DNA of 64,000 bases from Cheilinus undulatus (GCF_018320785.1 NC_054884.1:22941667-23005666), one strand, 5' to 3'; numbered from the stretch's first letter, positions 1-13,841 are shown. Numbers and translations: made by a program. The notes: generated by a model not told the origin, from the sequence alone.

Positions 1-465
1 TGTATGGTCCTTGACAGCCCCATGGCTTGACAAGTTATACAGACGTCCAGAAAATTATGAAGACATAGCTTATGGTAACTTGGGGGGAAAAATCTCAGAA
101 AATGCAAACAAATGGTGGCTACTTATAAATTGTGTCAAAGAAAGCTTGTGGAGGGCCCAGAATATTCTTGTGTTTAAAAAACACCAGGTTCCTCCAAGAG
201 TGGTTTTGAGAAGTGCATTATATATCCTGAAGGACTATTGGTTGAAAGAAAAAACAAATGAAAGTTTCACTGAGAAGATGAAAGCATGGAAAATTCCAAG
301 CAATCTGGAGACAGAGTTTTGTTTATTGTAAAATGTATTCCGGAAAATGTTATTAAAAACTCCCATATTAACCGATGCAAAGAAACTGTAGTGTTGAAAT
401 CATGTCTTTACTGTAAAATATTATGAAATGGACAAATAAAACTCAGAAAAACTGAAAAACTGCCT
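1..465 (+). mobile_element. Tx1-like (L1-superfamily) LINE, 3' end of ORF2 plus 3'UTR
   Basis: A 106-residue reading frame (11-331) continues the C-terminus of a LINE ORF2. It contains APWLDKLYRRPENYED, a KWWLLINCVKESLW helix and the ending VLRSALYILKDYW, a pattern I know from Tx1-clade fish LINEs. The same protein segment occurs on the minus strand at 13851-14267, so this is a dispersed family. The frame stops at 329-331. It is followed by about 130 bp of AT-rich 3'UTR and an A-rich tail (about 436-465) that abuts the first satellite unit. The 5' part lies outside the window. Clade assignment is from remembered protein patterns, not a search. Confidence 0.75.
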
Positions 466-470
466 TTTAC

Positions 471-3400
471 TAAAGATTTCCATGGAGAGGAACAATGAGA
501 GTTTTTGCTCAATTTTTGATGCCCCAGTCACTAGGGGCTACCAGTTTTGTCAAATGAAACCAATCTCTAAGCCAACATGTACCTGTACTTGTAGTTTACC
601 TTATGGCAGCATGTGGTTCTATTGTTCACATTTGAGTAAAGTCCTTAAAGGAACTGGCCAAATATGGTAGTCTTTTCAAGTATGGTTGAGATGTGACAAT
701 TGTTCTCTTGGACTTTACTCAAATCAACTTATATCCAGGGGTGAAAACAAGCAATACATTTACATATGAAGTGTAACCAAGTAGCAATTTGTGTTTCAGT
801 TGAGAAGTTTTTAGGGGAGCATTTTGAAGCAAGCCAGGAAGAATAGGAAGAATAAGAGTTTTGCTCAATTTTTGATGCCCCAGTCACTAGGGGCTAGCAG
901 TTTTGTCAAATAAAACCAATCTCCTATCCAACATGTATTATTATATCTCACCTTATGGCAGCATTTGGTTCTATTGTTTACGTTTGAGTCAAATTGTTGA
1001 AGTAGCTGGCCACATGTGGTGGTATTATCAAGTACGGTTCAGATGTGAGAATTGTTGTCTTGGACTTTACTCAAACCAACTTATATCCAGGGGTGAAAAC
1101 AAGCAATATATTTACATATGAAGGGTAACCAAGTAGCAATTTGTGTACTCCTTTGAGAAGTTTTTAGAGGAGCATTTTGAAGCAAGCCATGATTGAAAGG
1201 GACACCTCTGCCAAACGGGTTCATTCTTGGCCCAAGGTTCAGCCATCACACTCTTGTTTCTCTACAGATCGTATAAATCTTTCGCCTTTTACTAAAGATT
1301 TCCGTGGAGAGGAACAGTAAGAGTTTTGCTCAATTTTTGATGCCCCAGTCACTAGGGGCTACCAATTTTGTCAAATGAAATCAATCTCCTAGCCAACATA
1401 TACCTGTACTTGTAGTTTACCTTATGGCAGCATGTGGTTCTATTGTTCACATTTGAGTAAAGTCCTTAAAGGAACTGGCCAAATATGGTAGTCTATTCAA
1501 GTATGGTTGAGATGTGACAATTGTTGTCTTGGACTTTACTCAAATCAACTTATATCCAGGGGTGAAAACAAGCAATGTATTTACATATGAAGGGTAACCA
1601 AGTAGCAATTTGTGTTTCAGTTGAGAAGTTTTTAGGGGAGCATTTTGAAGCAAGCCATGATTGAAAGGGACACCTCTGCTAAACGGTTTGGTTCTTTACC
1701 CAAGATCCGGCCATCACACTCTTGTTTCTCTACAGATCGTATAAATCTTTCGCCTTTTACTAAAGATTTCCGTGGAGAGGAACAATAAGAGTTTTGCTCA
1801 ATTTTTGATGCCCCAGTCACTAGGGGCTACCAATTTTGTCAAATGAAATCAATCTCCTAGCCGACATATGCCTGTACTATCTCACCTTATGGCAGCATGT
1901 GGTTCTATTGTTCACATTTGAGTGTAATTCTTCAATGAACTGGCCAAATATGGTAGTCTTTTCAAGTATGGTTGAGATGTGACAATTGTTGTCTTGGACT
2001 TTACTCAAACCAACTTATATCCAGGGGTGAAAACAAGCAATATATTTACATATGAAGGGTAACCCAGTAGCAATTTGTGTTTCAGTTGAGAAGTTTTTAG
2101 AGGAGCATTTTGAAGCAAGCCATGATTGAAAGGGACACCTCTGCCAAACGGGTTCATTCTTGGCCCAAGGTTCAGCCATCACACTCTTGTTTCTCTACAG
2201 ATCGTATAAATCTTTCGCCTTTTACTAAAGATTTCCGTGGAGAGGAACAGTAAGAGTTTTGCTCAATTTTTGATGCCCCAGTCACTAGGGGCTACCAATT
2301 TTGTCAAATGAAATCAATCTCCTAGCCGACATATGCCTGTACTTGTAGTTTACCTTATGGCAGCATGTGGTTCTATTGTTCACATTTGAGTGTAATTCTT
2401 CAATGAACTGGCCAAATATGGTAGTCTTTTCAAGTATGGTTGAGATGTGACAATTGTTGTCTTGGACTTTACTCAAACCAACTTATATCCAGGGGTGAAA
2501 ACAAGCAATACATTTACATATGAAGGGTAACCCAGTAGCAATTTGTGTTTCAGTTGAGAAGTTTTTAGGGGAGCATTTTGAAGCAAGCCATGATTGAAAG
2601 GGACACCTCTGCCAAACGGATTGGTTCGTTGCCCATGGTCCAGCCATCACACTCTTGTTTCTCTACAGATCGTATAAATCTTTCGCCTTTTACTAAAGAT
2701 TTCCGTGGAGAGGAACAATAAGAGTTTTGCTCAATTTTTGATGCCCCAGTCACTAGGGGCTAGCAGTTTTGTCAAATAAAACCAATCTCCTATCCAACAT
2801 GTACCTGTACTTGTAGTTTACCTTATGGTAGCATGTGGTTCTATTGTTCGCATTTGAGTAAAGTCCTTCAAGGAACTGGCCAAATATGGTAGTCATTTCA
2901 AATATGGTTGAGATGTGAGAATTGTTGTCTTGGACTTTACTCAAATCAACTTAAATCCAGGGGTGAAAACAAGCAATATATTTACATATGAAGGGTAACC
3001 AAATAGCAATTTGTATTTCAGTTGAGAAGTTTTTAGGGGAGCATTTTGAAGCAAGCCATGATTGAAAGGGACACCTCTGCCAAACGGATTGGTTCTTTAC
3101 CCAAGGTCCAGCCATCATACTGTTGTTTCTCTACAGATCGTATAAATCTTTCGCCTTTTACTAAAGATTTCCGTGGAGAGGAACAATAAAAGTTTTGCTC
3201 AATTTTTGATGCCCCAGTCACTAGGGACTACCAATTTTGTCAAATGAAACCCATCTCCTATCCAACATGTATTATTATATCTCACCTTATGGCAGCATTT
3301 GGTTCTATTGTTTACGTTTGAGTCAAATTGTTGAAGTAGCTGGCCACATGTGGTGGTATTATCAAGTACGGTTCAGATGTGAGAAATGTTGTCTTGGACT

Positions 3401-6400
3401 TTACTCAAACCAACTTATATCCAGGGGTGAAAACAAGCAATATATTTACATATGAAGGGTAACCAAGTAGCAATTTGTGTTTCAGTTGAGAAGTTTTTAG
3501 GGGAGTATTTTGAAGCAAGCCATGATTGAAAGGGACACCTCTGCCAAACGGATTGGTTCGTTGCCCATGGTCCAGCCATCACACTCTTGTTTCTCTACAG
3601 ATCGTATAAATCTTTCGCCTTTTACTAAAGATTTCCGTGGAGAGGAACAATAAGAGTTTTGCTCAATTTTTGATGCCCCAGTCACTAGGGGCTACTAATT
3701 TTGTCAAATGAAATCAATCTCCTAGCCGACATATGCCTGTACTTGTAGTTTACCTTATGGCAGCATGTGGTTCTATTGTTCACATTTGAGTGTAATTCTT
3801 CAATGAACTGGCCAAATATGGTAGTCTTTTCAAGTATGGTTGAGATGTGACAATTGTTGTCTTGGACTTTACTCAAACCAACTTATATCCAGGGGTGAAA
3901 ACAAGCAATATATTTACATATGAAGGGTAACCCAGTAGCAATTTGTGTTTCAGTTGAGAAGTTTTTAGGGGAGTATTTTGAAGCAAGCCATGATTGAAAG
4001 GGACACCTCTGCCAAACGGATTGGTTCGTTGCCCATGGTCCAGCCATCACACTCTTGTTTCTCTACAGATCGTATAAATCTTTCGCCTTTTACTAAAGAT
4101 TTCCGTGGAGAGGAACAATAAGAGTTTTGCTCAATTTTCGATGCCCCAGTCACTAGGGGCTACTAATTTTGTTAAATAAAATCAGTCTCTTAGCCAACAT
4201 GTAACTGTACATGTAGTGTACCTTATGGCAGCATGTGGTTCTATTGTTCACATTTGAGTGTAATTCTTAAATGAACTGGCCAAATATGGTAGTCTTTTCA
4301 AGTATGGTTGAGATGTGACAATTGTTGTCTTGGACTTTACTCAAACCAACTTATATCCAGGGGTGAAAACAAGCAATACATTTACATATGAAGGGTAACC
4401 CAGTAGCAATTTGTGTTTCAGTTGAGAAGTTTTTAGGGGAGCATTTTGAAGCAAGCCATGATTGAAAGGGACACCTCTGCCAAACGGTTTGGTTCGTTGC
4501 CCATGGTCCAGCCATCACACTCTTGTTTCTCTACAGATCGTATAAATCTTTCGCCTTTTACTAAAGATTTCCGTGGAGAGGAACAATAAGAGTTTTGCTC
4601 AATTTTTGATGCCCCAGTCACTAGGGGCTAGCAGTTTTGTCAAATAAAACCAATCTCCTATCCAACATGTACCTGTACTTGTAGTTTACCTTATGGTAGC
4701 ATGTGGTTCTATTGTTCACATTTGAGTAAAGACCTTCAAGGAACTGGCCAAATATGGTAGTCATTTCAAATATGGTTGAGATGTGAGAATTGTTGTCTTG
4801 GACTTTACTCAAATCAACTTATATCCAGGGGTGAAAACAAGCAATATATTTACATATGAAGGGTAACCAAGTAGCAATTTGTGTTTCAGTTGAGAAGTTT
4901 TTAGGGGAGTATTTTGAAGCAAGCCATGATTGAAAGGGACACCTCTGCCAAACGGATTGGTTCGTTGCCCATGGTCCAGCCATCACACTCTTGTTTCTCT
5001 ACAGATCGTATAAATCTTTCGCCTTTTACTAAAGATTTCCGTGGAGAGGAACAATAAGAGTTTTGCTCAATTTTTGATGCCCCAGTCACTAGGGGCTAGC
5101 AGTTTTGTCAAATAAAACCAATCTCCTATCCAACATGTATTATTATATCTCACCTTATGGCAGCATTTGGTTCTATTGTTTACGTTTGAGTCAAATTGTT
5201 GAAGTAGCTGGCCAACTATGGTAGTCTTTTCAAGTATGGTTGAGATGTGATAATTGTTGTCTTGGACTTTACTCAAACCAACTTATATCCAGGGGTGAAA
5301 ACAAGCAATACATTTACATATGAAGGGTAACCCAGTAGCAATTTGTGTTTCAGTTGAGAAGTTTTTAGGGGAGCATTTTGAAGCAAGCCATGATTGAAAG
5401 GGACACCTCTGCCAAACGGTTTGGTTCTTTACCCAAGGTCCAGCCATCACACTCTTGTTTCTCTACAGATCGTATAAATCTTTCGCCTTTTACTAAAGAT
5501 TTCCGTGGAGAGGAACAATAAGAGTTTTGCTCAATTTTTGATGCCCCAGTCACTAGGGGCTACCAATTTTGTCAAATGAAATCAATCTCCTAGCCGACAT
5601 ATGCCTGTACTTGTAGTTTACTTATGGCAGCATGTGGTTCTATTGTTCACATTTGAGTGTAATTCTTAAATGAACTGGCCAAATATGGTAGTCTTTTCAA
5701 GTATGGTTGAGATGTGACAATTGTTGTCTTGGACTTTACTCAAACCAACTTATATCCAGGGGTGAAAACAAGCAATACATTTACATATGAAGGGTAACCC
5801 AGTAGCAATTTGTGTTTCAGTTGAGAAGTTTTTAGGGGAGCATTTTGAAGCAAGCCATGATTGAAAGGGACACCTCTGCCAAACGGTTTGGTTCGTTGCC
5901 CATGGTCCAGCCATCACACTCTTGTTTCTCTACAGATCGTATAAATCTTTCGCCTTTTACTAAAGATTTCCGTGGAGAGGAACAATAAGAGTTTTGCTCA
6001 ATATTTGATGCCCCAGTCACTAGGGGCTAGCAGTTTTGTCAAATGAAATCAATCTCCTAGCCAACATATACCTGTACTTGTAGTTTACCTTATGGCAGCA
6101 TGTGGTTCTATTGTTCACATTTGAGTAAAGTCCTTAAAGGAACTGGCCAAATATGGTAGTCTTTTCAAGTATGGTTGAGATGTGACAATTGTTGTCTTGG
6201 ACTTTACTCAAACCAACTTATATCCAGGGGTGAAAACAAGCAATATATTTACATATGAAGGGTAACCAAGTAGCAATTTGTGTTTCAGTTGAGAAGTTTT
6301 TAGAGGAGTATTTTGAAGCAAGCCATGATTGAAAGGGACACCTTTGCCAAACCGATTGGTTCGTTGCCCATGGTCCAGCCATCACACTCTTGTTTCTCTA

Positions 6401-9400
6401 CAGATCGTATAAATCTTTCGCCTTTTACTAAAGATTTCCGTGGAGAGGAACAATAAGAGTTTTGCTCAATTTTTGATGCCCCAGTCACTAGGGGCTACCA
6501 GTTTTGTCAAATAAAACCAATCTCCTATCCAACATATACCTGTACTTGTAGTTTACCTTATGGTAGCATTTGGTTCTATTGTTCACATTTGAGTAAAGTC
6601 CTTCAAGGAACTGGCCAAATATGGTAGTCATTTCAAATATGGTTGAGATGTGAGAATTGTTGTCTTGGACTTACTCAAATCAACTTAAATCCAGGGGTGA
6701 AAACAAGCAATATATTTAAATATGAAGGGTAACCAAATAGCAAATTGTATTTCAGTTGAGAAGTTTTTAGGGGAGCATTTTGAAGCAAGCCATGATTGAA
6801 AGGGACACCTCTGCCAAACGGTTTGGTTCTTTACCCAAGGTCCAGCCATCACACTCTTGTTTCTCTACAGATCGTATAAATCTTTCGCCTTTTACTAAAG
6901 ATTTCCGTGGAGAGGAACAATAAGAGTTTTGCTCAATTTTTGATGCCCTAGTCACTAGGGCCTACCATTTTGTCAAATGAAATCAATCTCCTAGCCAACA
7001 CGTGTCTTAACTTGTAGTTTACCTTAATGCGGCATGTGGTTCTATTGTTCACATTTGAGTGTAATTCTTCAATGAACTGGCCAACTATGGTAGTCTTTTC
7101 AAGTATGGTTGAGATGTGACAATTGTTGTCTTGGACTTTACTCAAATCAACTTATATCCAGGGGTGAAAACAAGCAATACATTTACATATGAAGGGTAAC
7201 CCAGTAGCAATTTGTGTACTCATTTGAGAAGTTTTTAGAGGAGCATTTTGAAGCAAGCCATGATTGAAAGGGACACCTCTGCCAAACGGTTTGGTTCGTT
7301 GCCCATGGTCCAGCCATCACACTCTTGTTTCTGTACAGATCGTATAAATCTTTCGCCTTTTACTAAAGATTTCCGTGGAGAGGAACAATAAGAGTTTTGC
7401 TCAATTTTTGATGCCCCAGTCACTAGGGGCTACTAATTTTGTCAAATGAAATCAATCTCCTAGCCAACACGTGTCTTTACTTGTAGTTTACCTTAATGCG
7501 GCATGTGGTTCTATTGTTCACATTTGAGTGTAATTCTTCAATGAACTGGCCAAATATGGTAGTCTTTTCAAGTATGGTTGAGATGTGACAATTGTTGTCT
7601 TGGACTTTACTCAAACCAACTTATATCCAGGGGTGAAAACAAGCAATACATTTACATATGAAGGGTAACCCAGTAGCAATTTGTGTTTCAGTTGAGAAGT
7701 TTTTAGGGGAGCATTTTGAAGCAAGCCATGATTGAAAGGGACACCTCTGCCAAACGGTTTGGTTCGTTGCCCATGGTCCAGCCATCACACTCTTGTTTCT
7801 CTACAGATCGTATAAATCTTTCGCCTTTTACTAAAGATTTCCGTGGAGAGGAACAATAAGAGTTTTGCTCAATTTTCGATGCCCCAGTCACTAGGGGCTA
7901 CTAATTTTGTTAAATAAAATCAGTCTCTTAGCCAACATGTAACTGTACATGTAGTGTACCTTATGGCAGCATGTGGTTCTGTTGTTCACATTTGAATAAA
8001 GTCCTTAAAGGAACTGGCCAAATATGGTAGTCTTTTTAAGTATGGTTGAGATGTGACAATTGTTCTCTTGGACTTTACTCAATTCAACTTATATCCAGGG
8101 GTGAAAACAAGCAATACATTTACATATGAAGGGTAACCCAGTAGCAATTTGTGTTTCAGTTGAGAAGTTTTTAGGGAAGCATTTTGAAGCAAGCCATGAT
8201 TGAAAGGGACACCTCTGCCAAACGGATTGGTTCTTGGCCCCAGGTCCAGCCATCACACTCTTGTTTCTCTACAGATCGTATAAATCTTTCGCCTTTTACT
8301 AAAGATTTCCGTGGAGAGGAACAATAAGAGTTTTGCTCAATATTTGATGCCCCAGTCACTAGGGGCTAGCAGTTTTGTCAAATGAAACCAGTCTCCTAGC
8401 CAACATGTACCTGTACTTGTAGTTTACCTTATGGCAGCATGTGGTTCTATTGTTCACATTTGAGTGTAATTCTTCAATGAACTGGCCAAATATGGTAGTC
8501 TTTTCAAGTATGGTTGAGATGTGATAATTGTTGTCTTGGACTTTACTCAAACCAACTTATATCCAGGGGTGAAAACAAGCAATACATTTACATATGAAGG
8601 GTAACCCAGTAGCAATTTGTGTTTCAGTTGAGAAGTTTTTAGGGGAGCATTTTGAAGCAAGCCATGATTGAAAGGGACACCTCTGCCAAACGGTTTGGTT
8701 CGTTGCCCATGGTCCAGCCATCACACTCTTGTTTCTCTACAGATCGTATAAATCTTTCGCCTTTTACTAAAGATTTCCGTGGGGAGGAACAGTAAGAGTT
8801 TTGCTCAATTTTTGATGCACCAGTCACTAGGGGCTAGCAGTTTTGTCAAATAAAACCAATCTCCTAGCCGACATATGCCTGTACTTGTAGTTTACCTTAT
8901 GGCAGCATGTGGTTCTATTGTTCACATTTGAGTGTAATTCTTCAATGAACTGGCCAAATATGGTAGTCTTTTCAAGTATGGTTGAGATGTGATAATTGTT
9001 GTCTTGGACTTTACTCAAACCAACTTATATCCAGGGGTGAAAACAAGCAATACATTTACATATGAAGGGTAACCCAGTAGCAATTTGTGTTTCAGTTGAG
9101 AAGTTTTTAGGGGAGCATTTTGAAGCAAGCCATGATTGAAAGGGACACCTCTGCCAAACGGATTGGTTCTTGGCCCCAGGTCCAGCCATCACACTCTTGT
9201 TTCTCTACAGATCGTATAAATCTTTCGCCTTTTACTAAAGATTTCCGTGGAGAGGAACAATAAGAGTTTTGCTCAATTTTTGATGCCCCAGTCACTAGGG
9301 GCTACCAATTTTGTCAAATGAAATCAATCTCCTAGCCAACATATACCTGTACTTGTAGTTTACCTTATGGCAGCATGTGGTTCTATTGTTCACATTTGAG

Positions 9401-12400
9401 TGTAATTCTTCAATGAACTGGCCAAATATGGTAGTCTTTTCAAGTATGGTTGAGATGTGATAATTGTTGTCTTGGACTTTACTCAAATCAACTTATATCC
9501 AGGGGTGAAAACAAGCAATACATTTACATATGAAGGGTAACCCAGTAGCAATTTGTGTTTCAGTTGAGAAGTTTTTAGGGGAGCATTTTGAAGCAAGCCA
9601 TGATTGAAAGGGACACCTCTGCCAAACGGTTTGGTTCGTTGCCCATGGTCCAGCCATCACACTCTTGTTTCTCTACAGATCGTATAAATCTTTCGCCTTT
9701 TACTAAAGATTTCCGTGGAGAGGAACAATAAGAGTTTTGCTCAATTTTTGATGCCCCAGTCACTAGGGGCTACCATTTTGTCAAATGAAATCAATCTCCT
9801 AGCCAACACGTGTCTTTACTTGTAGTTTACCTTAATGCGGCATGTGGTTCTATTGTTCACATTTGAGTGTAATTCTTCAATGAACTGGCCAAATATGGTA
9901 GTCTTTTCAAGTATGGTTGAGATGTGACAATTGTTGTCTTGGACTTTACTCAAACCAACTTATATCCAGGGGTGAAAACAAGCAATACATTTACATATGA
10001 AGGGTAACCCAGTAGCAATTTGTGTTTCAGTTGAGAAGTTTTTAGGGGAGCATTTTGAAGCAAGCCATGATTGAAAGGGACACCTCTGCCAAACGGTTTG
10101 GCTCGTTGCCCATGGTCCGGCCATCACACTCTTGTTTCTCTACAGATCGTATAAATCTTTCGCCTTTTACTAAAGATTTCCGTGGAGAGGAACAATAAGA
10201 GTTTTGCTCAATTTTTGATGCCCCAGTCACTAGGGGCTACCAAATTTGTCAAATGAAATCAATCTCCTAGCCAACATATACCTGTACTTGTAGTTTACCT
10301 TATGGCAGCATGTGGTTCTATTGTTCACATTTGAGTGTAATTCTTCAATGAACTCACCAAATATGGTAGTCTTTTCAAGTATGGTTGAGATGTGATAATT
10401 GTTGTCTTGGACTTTACTCAAATCAACTTATATCCAGGGGTGAAAACAAGCAATACATTTACATATGAAGGGTAACCCAGTAGCAATTTGTGTTTCAGTT
10501 GAGAAGTTTTTAGGGGAGCATTTTGAAGCAAGCCATGATTGAAAGGGACACCTCTGCCAAACGGTTTGGCTCGTTGCCCATGGTCCGGCCATCACACTCT
10601 TGTTTCTCTACAGATCGTATAAATCTTTCGCCTTTTACTAAAGATTTCCATGGAGAGGAACAATAAGAGTTTTGCTCAATTATTGATGCCCCGGTCACTA
10701 GGGGCTACCATTTTGTCAAATGAAATCAATCTCCTAGCCAACATATACCTGTACTTGTAGTTTACCTTATGGCAGCATGTGGTTCTATTGTTCACATTTG
10801 AGTAAAGTCCTTAAAGGAACTGGCCAAATATGGTAGTCTATTCAAGTATGGTTGAGATGTGACAGTTGTTGTCTTGGACTTTACTCAAATCAACTTATAT
10901 CCAGGGGTGAAAACAAGCAATATATTTACATATGAAGGGTAACCAAGTAGCAATTTGTGTTTCAGTTGAGAAGTTTTTAGGGGAGCATTTTGAAGCAAGC
11001 CATGATTGAAAGGGACACCTCTGCCAAACGGATTGGTTCTTGGCCCCAGGTCCGGCCATCACACTCTTGTTTCTCTACAGATCGTATAAATCTTTCGCCT
11101 TTTACTAAAGATTTCCATGGAGAGGAACAATAAGAGTTTTGCTCAATTTTTGATGCCCCGGTCACTAGGGGCTACCATTTTGTCAAATGAAATCAATCTT
11201 CTAGCCAACATGTATCTTTACTTGTAGTTTACCTTAATGCGGCATGTGGTTCTATTGTTCACATTTGAGTGTAATTCTTCAATGAACTCACCAAATATGG
11301 TAGTCTATTCAAGTATGGTTGAGATGTGATAATTGTTGTCTTGGACTTTACTCAAACCAACTTATATCCAGGGGTGAAAACAAGCAATACATTTACATAT
11401 GAAGGGTAACCCAGTAGCAATTTGTGTTTCAGTTGAGAAGTTTTTAGGGGAGCATTTTGAAGCAAGCCATGATTGAAAGGGACACCTCTGCCAAACGGTT
11501 TGGTTCGTTGCCCATGGTCCAGCCATCACACTCTTGTTTCTCTACAGATCGTATAAATCTTTCGCCTTTTACTAAAGATTTCCGTGGAGAGGAACAATAA
11601 GAGTTTTGCTCAATTTTTGATGCCCCAGTCACTAGGGGCTACTAATTTTGTCAAATAAAATCAGTCTCTTACCCAACATGTACCTGTACATGTAGTGTAC
11701 CTTATGGCAGCATGTATTTCTGTTGTTCACATTTGAGTGTAGTTCTTCAATGAACTGGCCAAATATGGTAGTCTTTTCAAGTATGGTTGAGATGTGACAA
11801 TTGTTGTCTTGGACTTTACTCAAACCAACTTATATCCAGGGGTGAAAACAAGCAATACATTTAACATATGAAGGGTAACCCAGTAGCAATTTGTGTTTCA
11901 GTTGAGAAGTTTTTAGGGGAGCATTTTGAAGCAAGCCATGATTGAAAGGGACACCTCTGCCAAACGGATTGGTTCTTGGCCCCAGGTCCAGCCATCACAC
12001 TCTTGTTTCTCTACAGATCGTATAAATCTTTCGCCTTTTACTAAAGATTTCCGTGGAGAGGAACAATAAGAGTTTTGCTCAATTTTTGATGCCCCAGTCA
12101 CTAGGGGCTACCAATTTTGTCAAATGAAATCAATCTCCTAGCCAACATATACCTGTACTTGTAGTTTACCTTATGGCAGCATGTGGTTCTATTGTTCACA
12201 TTTGAGTAAAGTCCTTAAAGGAACTGGCCAAATATGGTAGTCTATTCATGTATGGCTGAGATGTGACAATTGTTGTCTTGGACTTTACTCAAACCAACTT
12301 ATATCCAGGGGTGAAAACAAGCAATATATTTACATATGAAGCTTTACGAAGTAGCAATTTGTCTACTCATTTGAGAAGTTTTTAGGGGAGTATTTTGAAG

Positions 12401-13435
12401 CAAGCCATGATTGAAAGGGACACCTCTGCCAAACGGATTGGTTCTTTACCCAGGGTCCAGCCATCACACTCTTGTTTCTCTACAGATCGTATAAATCTTT
12501 CGCCTTTTACTAAAGATTTCCGTGGAGAGGAACAATAAGAGTTTTGCTCAATTTTTGATGCCCCAGTCACTAGGGGCTAGCAGTTTTGTCAAATGAAACC
12601 AATCTCCTAGCCAACATGTACCTGTACTTGTAGTTTACCTTATGGCAGCATGTGGTTCTATTGTTCACATTTGAGTAAAGTTCTTAAATGAACTGGCCAA
12701 ATATGGTAGTCTATTCAAGTATGGTTGAGATGTGACAATTGTTGTCTTGGACTTTACTCAAATCAACTTATATCCAGGGGTGAAAACAAGCAATACATTT
12801 ACATATGAAGGGTAACCAAGTAGCAATTTGTATTTCAGCTGAGAAGTTTTTAGGGGAGCATTTTGAAGCAAGCCATGATTGAAAGGGACACCTCTCTCAA
12901 ACGGTTTGGTTCTTTACCCAAGGTCCAGCCATCACACTCTTGTTTCTCTACAGATCATATAAATTCGCCTTTTACTAAAGATTTCCGTGGAGAGGAACAA
13001 TAAGAGTTTTGCTCAATATTTGATGCCCCAGTCACTAGGGGCTAGCAGTTTTGTCAAATGAAACCAATCTCCTAGCCAACATGTGCCTATCCTTATGTTT
13101 TACTTTATTGCAACATGTGGTTCTATTGTACACATTTGAGTGTAATTCTTCAATGAACTGGCCCAAATATGGTAGTATTTTCAAAATTGGTTGAGTTGTG
13201 AGAATTGTTCTCTCGGACTTTACTCAAATCAGCTTCGTTTAACTTATATCCAGGGGAGACAACAAGCAATACATTTAATACATATTACCAAGTAGCAATT
13301 TGTCTACTCATTTGAGAAGTTTTTAGGGGAGTATTTTGAAGCAAGCCATGATTGAATTGGACACCTCTGTCAAACAGGTTGGTTCTTGGCTAGCCTTCGC
13401 ACATTTGTTTCTCTACAGATTGTATGAAACTTTTG
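471..13435. repeat. Satellite array, about 28 tandem units of ~467 bp
   Basis: Head-to-tail units recur with a mean spacing of 467.4 bp: 23 consecutive intervals between 1632 and 12382, each 464-469 bp. Taking CGCCTTTTACTAAAGATTTC as the unit start, boundaries fall at 1283, 1751, 2216 and so on to 12501 and 12966. The first unit (471 to about 855) lacks roughly 90 bp. The last unit (12966-13435) is the most diverged, as expected at array edges. Inner units differ mainly by point changes and by a few shared variant blocks. Each unit has a conserved core: GCCCCAGTCACTAGGGGC (hairpin), CAACTTATATCCAGGGGTG, CATGATTGAAAGGGACACC and CAGATCGTATAAATC. A recurring 62-codon minus-strand open frame exists in most units, but its differences are largely amino-acid changing, so I do not treat it as coding. 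I do not recognise the satellite family. Confidence 0.95.
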
Positions 13436-13841
13436 CCTTTCGTCAACGACAAGGGATTTTTTCTTATTGAGATAAAGTCCATCAACAAGGTGCTTGACTC
13501 TTGTTGGTATAACCTGTTTTGAAATATTTTGTTTGGAAGTACATGTTGTGGTGCCACATCTTGTTTTCAGAGGAATGCAGTAAGATTCGAGTTTCAAGAC
13601 AACCGGGAAACAGACTTCAGTTCAGCCGCAATGCCACTCAGAAGGACCTGGGCTTTTCTCCATGCCAGCTTCACTACATTTTTGCCTTTCTGGGTAAAAA
13701 GACATTTGAGTTAATCTTTGCTACATCTTCTTTGTATGAATGGTGCATTTCTACTCACAACACTCTGATGAGCTCCAATGCAAAACTACAGAAGTTACCC
13801 CTCACCCCACTTTTCAGAGCAAGAACCCAAAGCCAAGAACC
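13436..13841. other. Unassigned spacer between satellite and LINE, with an open frame
   Basis: This stretch matches neither the satellite unit nor the LINE copies by eye. A plus-strand frame of 111 codons (13519-13854) covers most of it. It has an acceptor-like TCTTGTTTTCAG ending at 13570 and a possible donor CTGG/GTAAAA near 13691, so it could hold one fossil exon. I recognise no domain, and the frame runs into LINE sequence at its end. It may be flanking host DNA, part of another repeat, or a chance open frame. Confidence 0.35.

Noticed and set aside
471-13435. CRISPR array
   Set aside because: The period is 467 bp with whole-unit similarity, no short repeat/spacer structure, and the host is a vertebrate.
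471-13435. CENP-B box in the satellite
   Set aside because: CTTTCGCCTTTTACTAAAG has the TTCG start but not the CGGG part of the CENP-B box.
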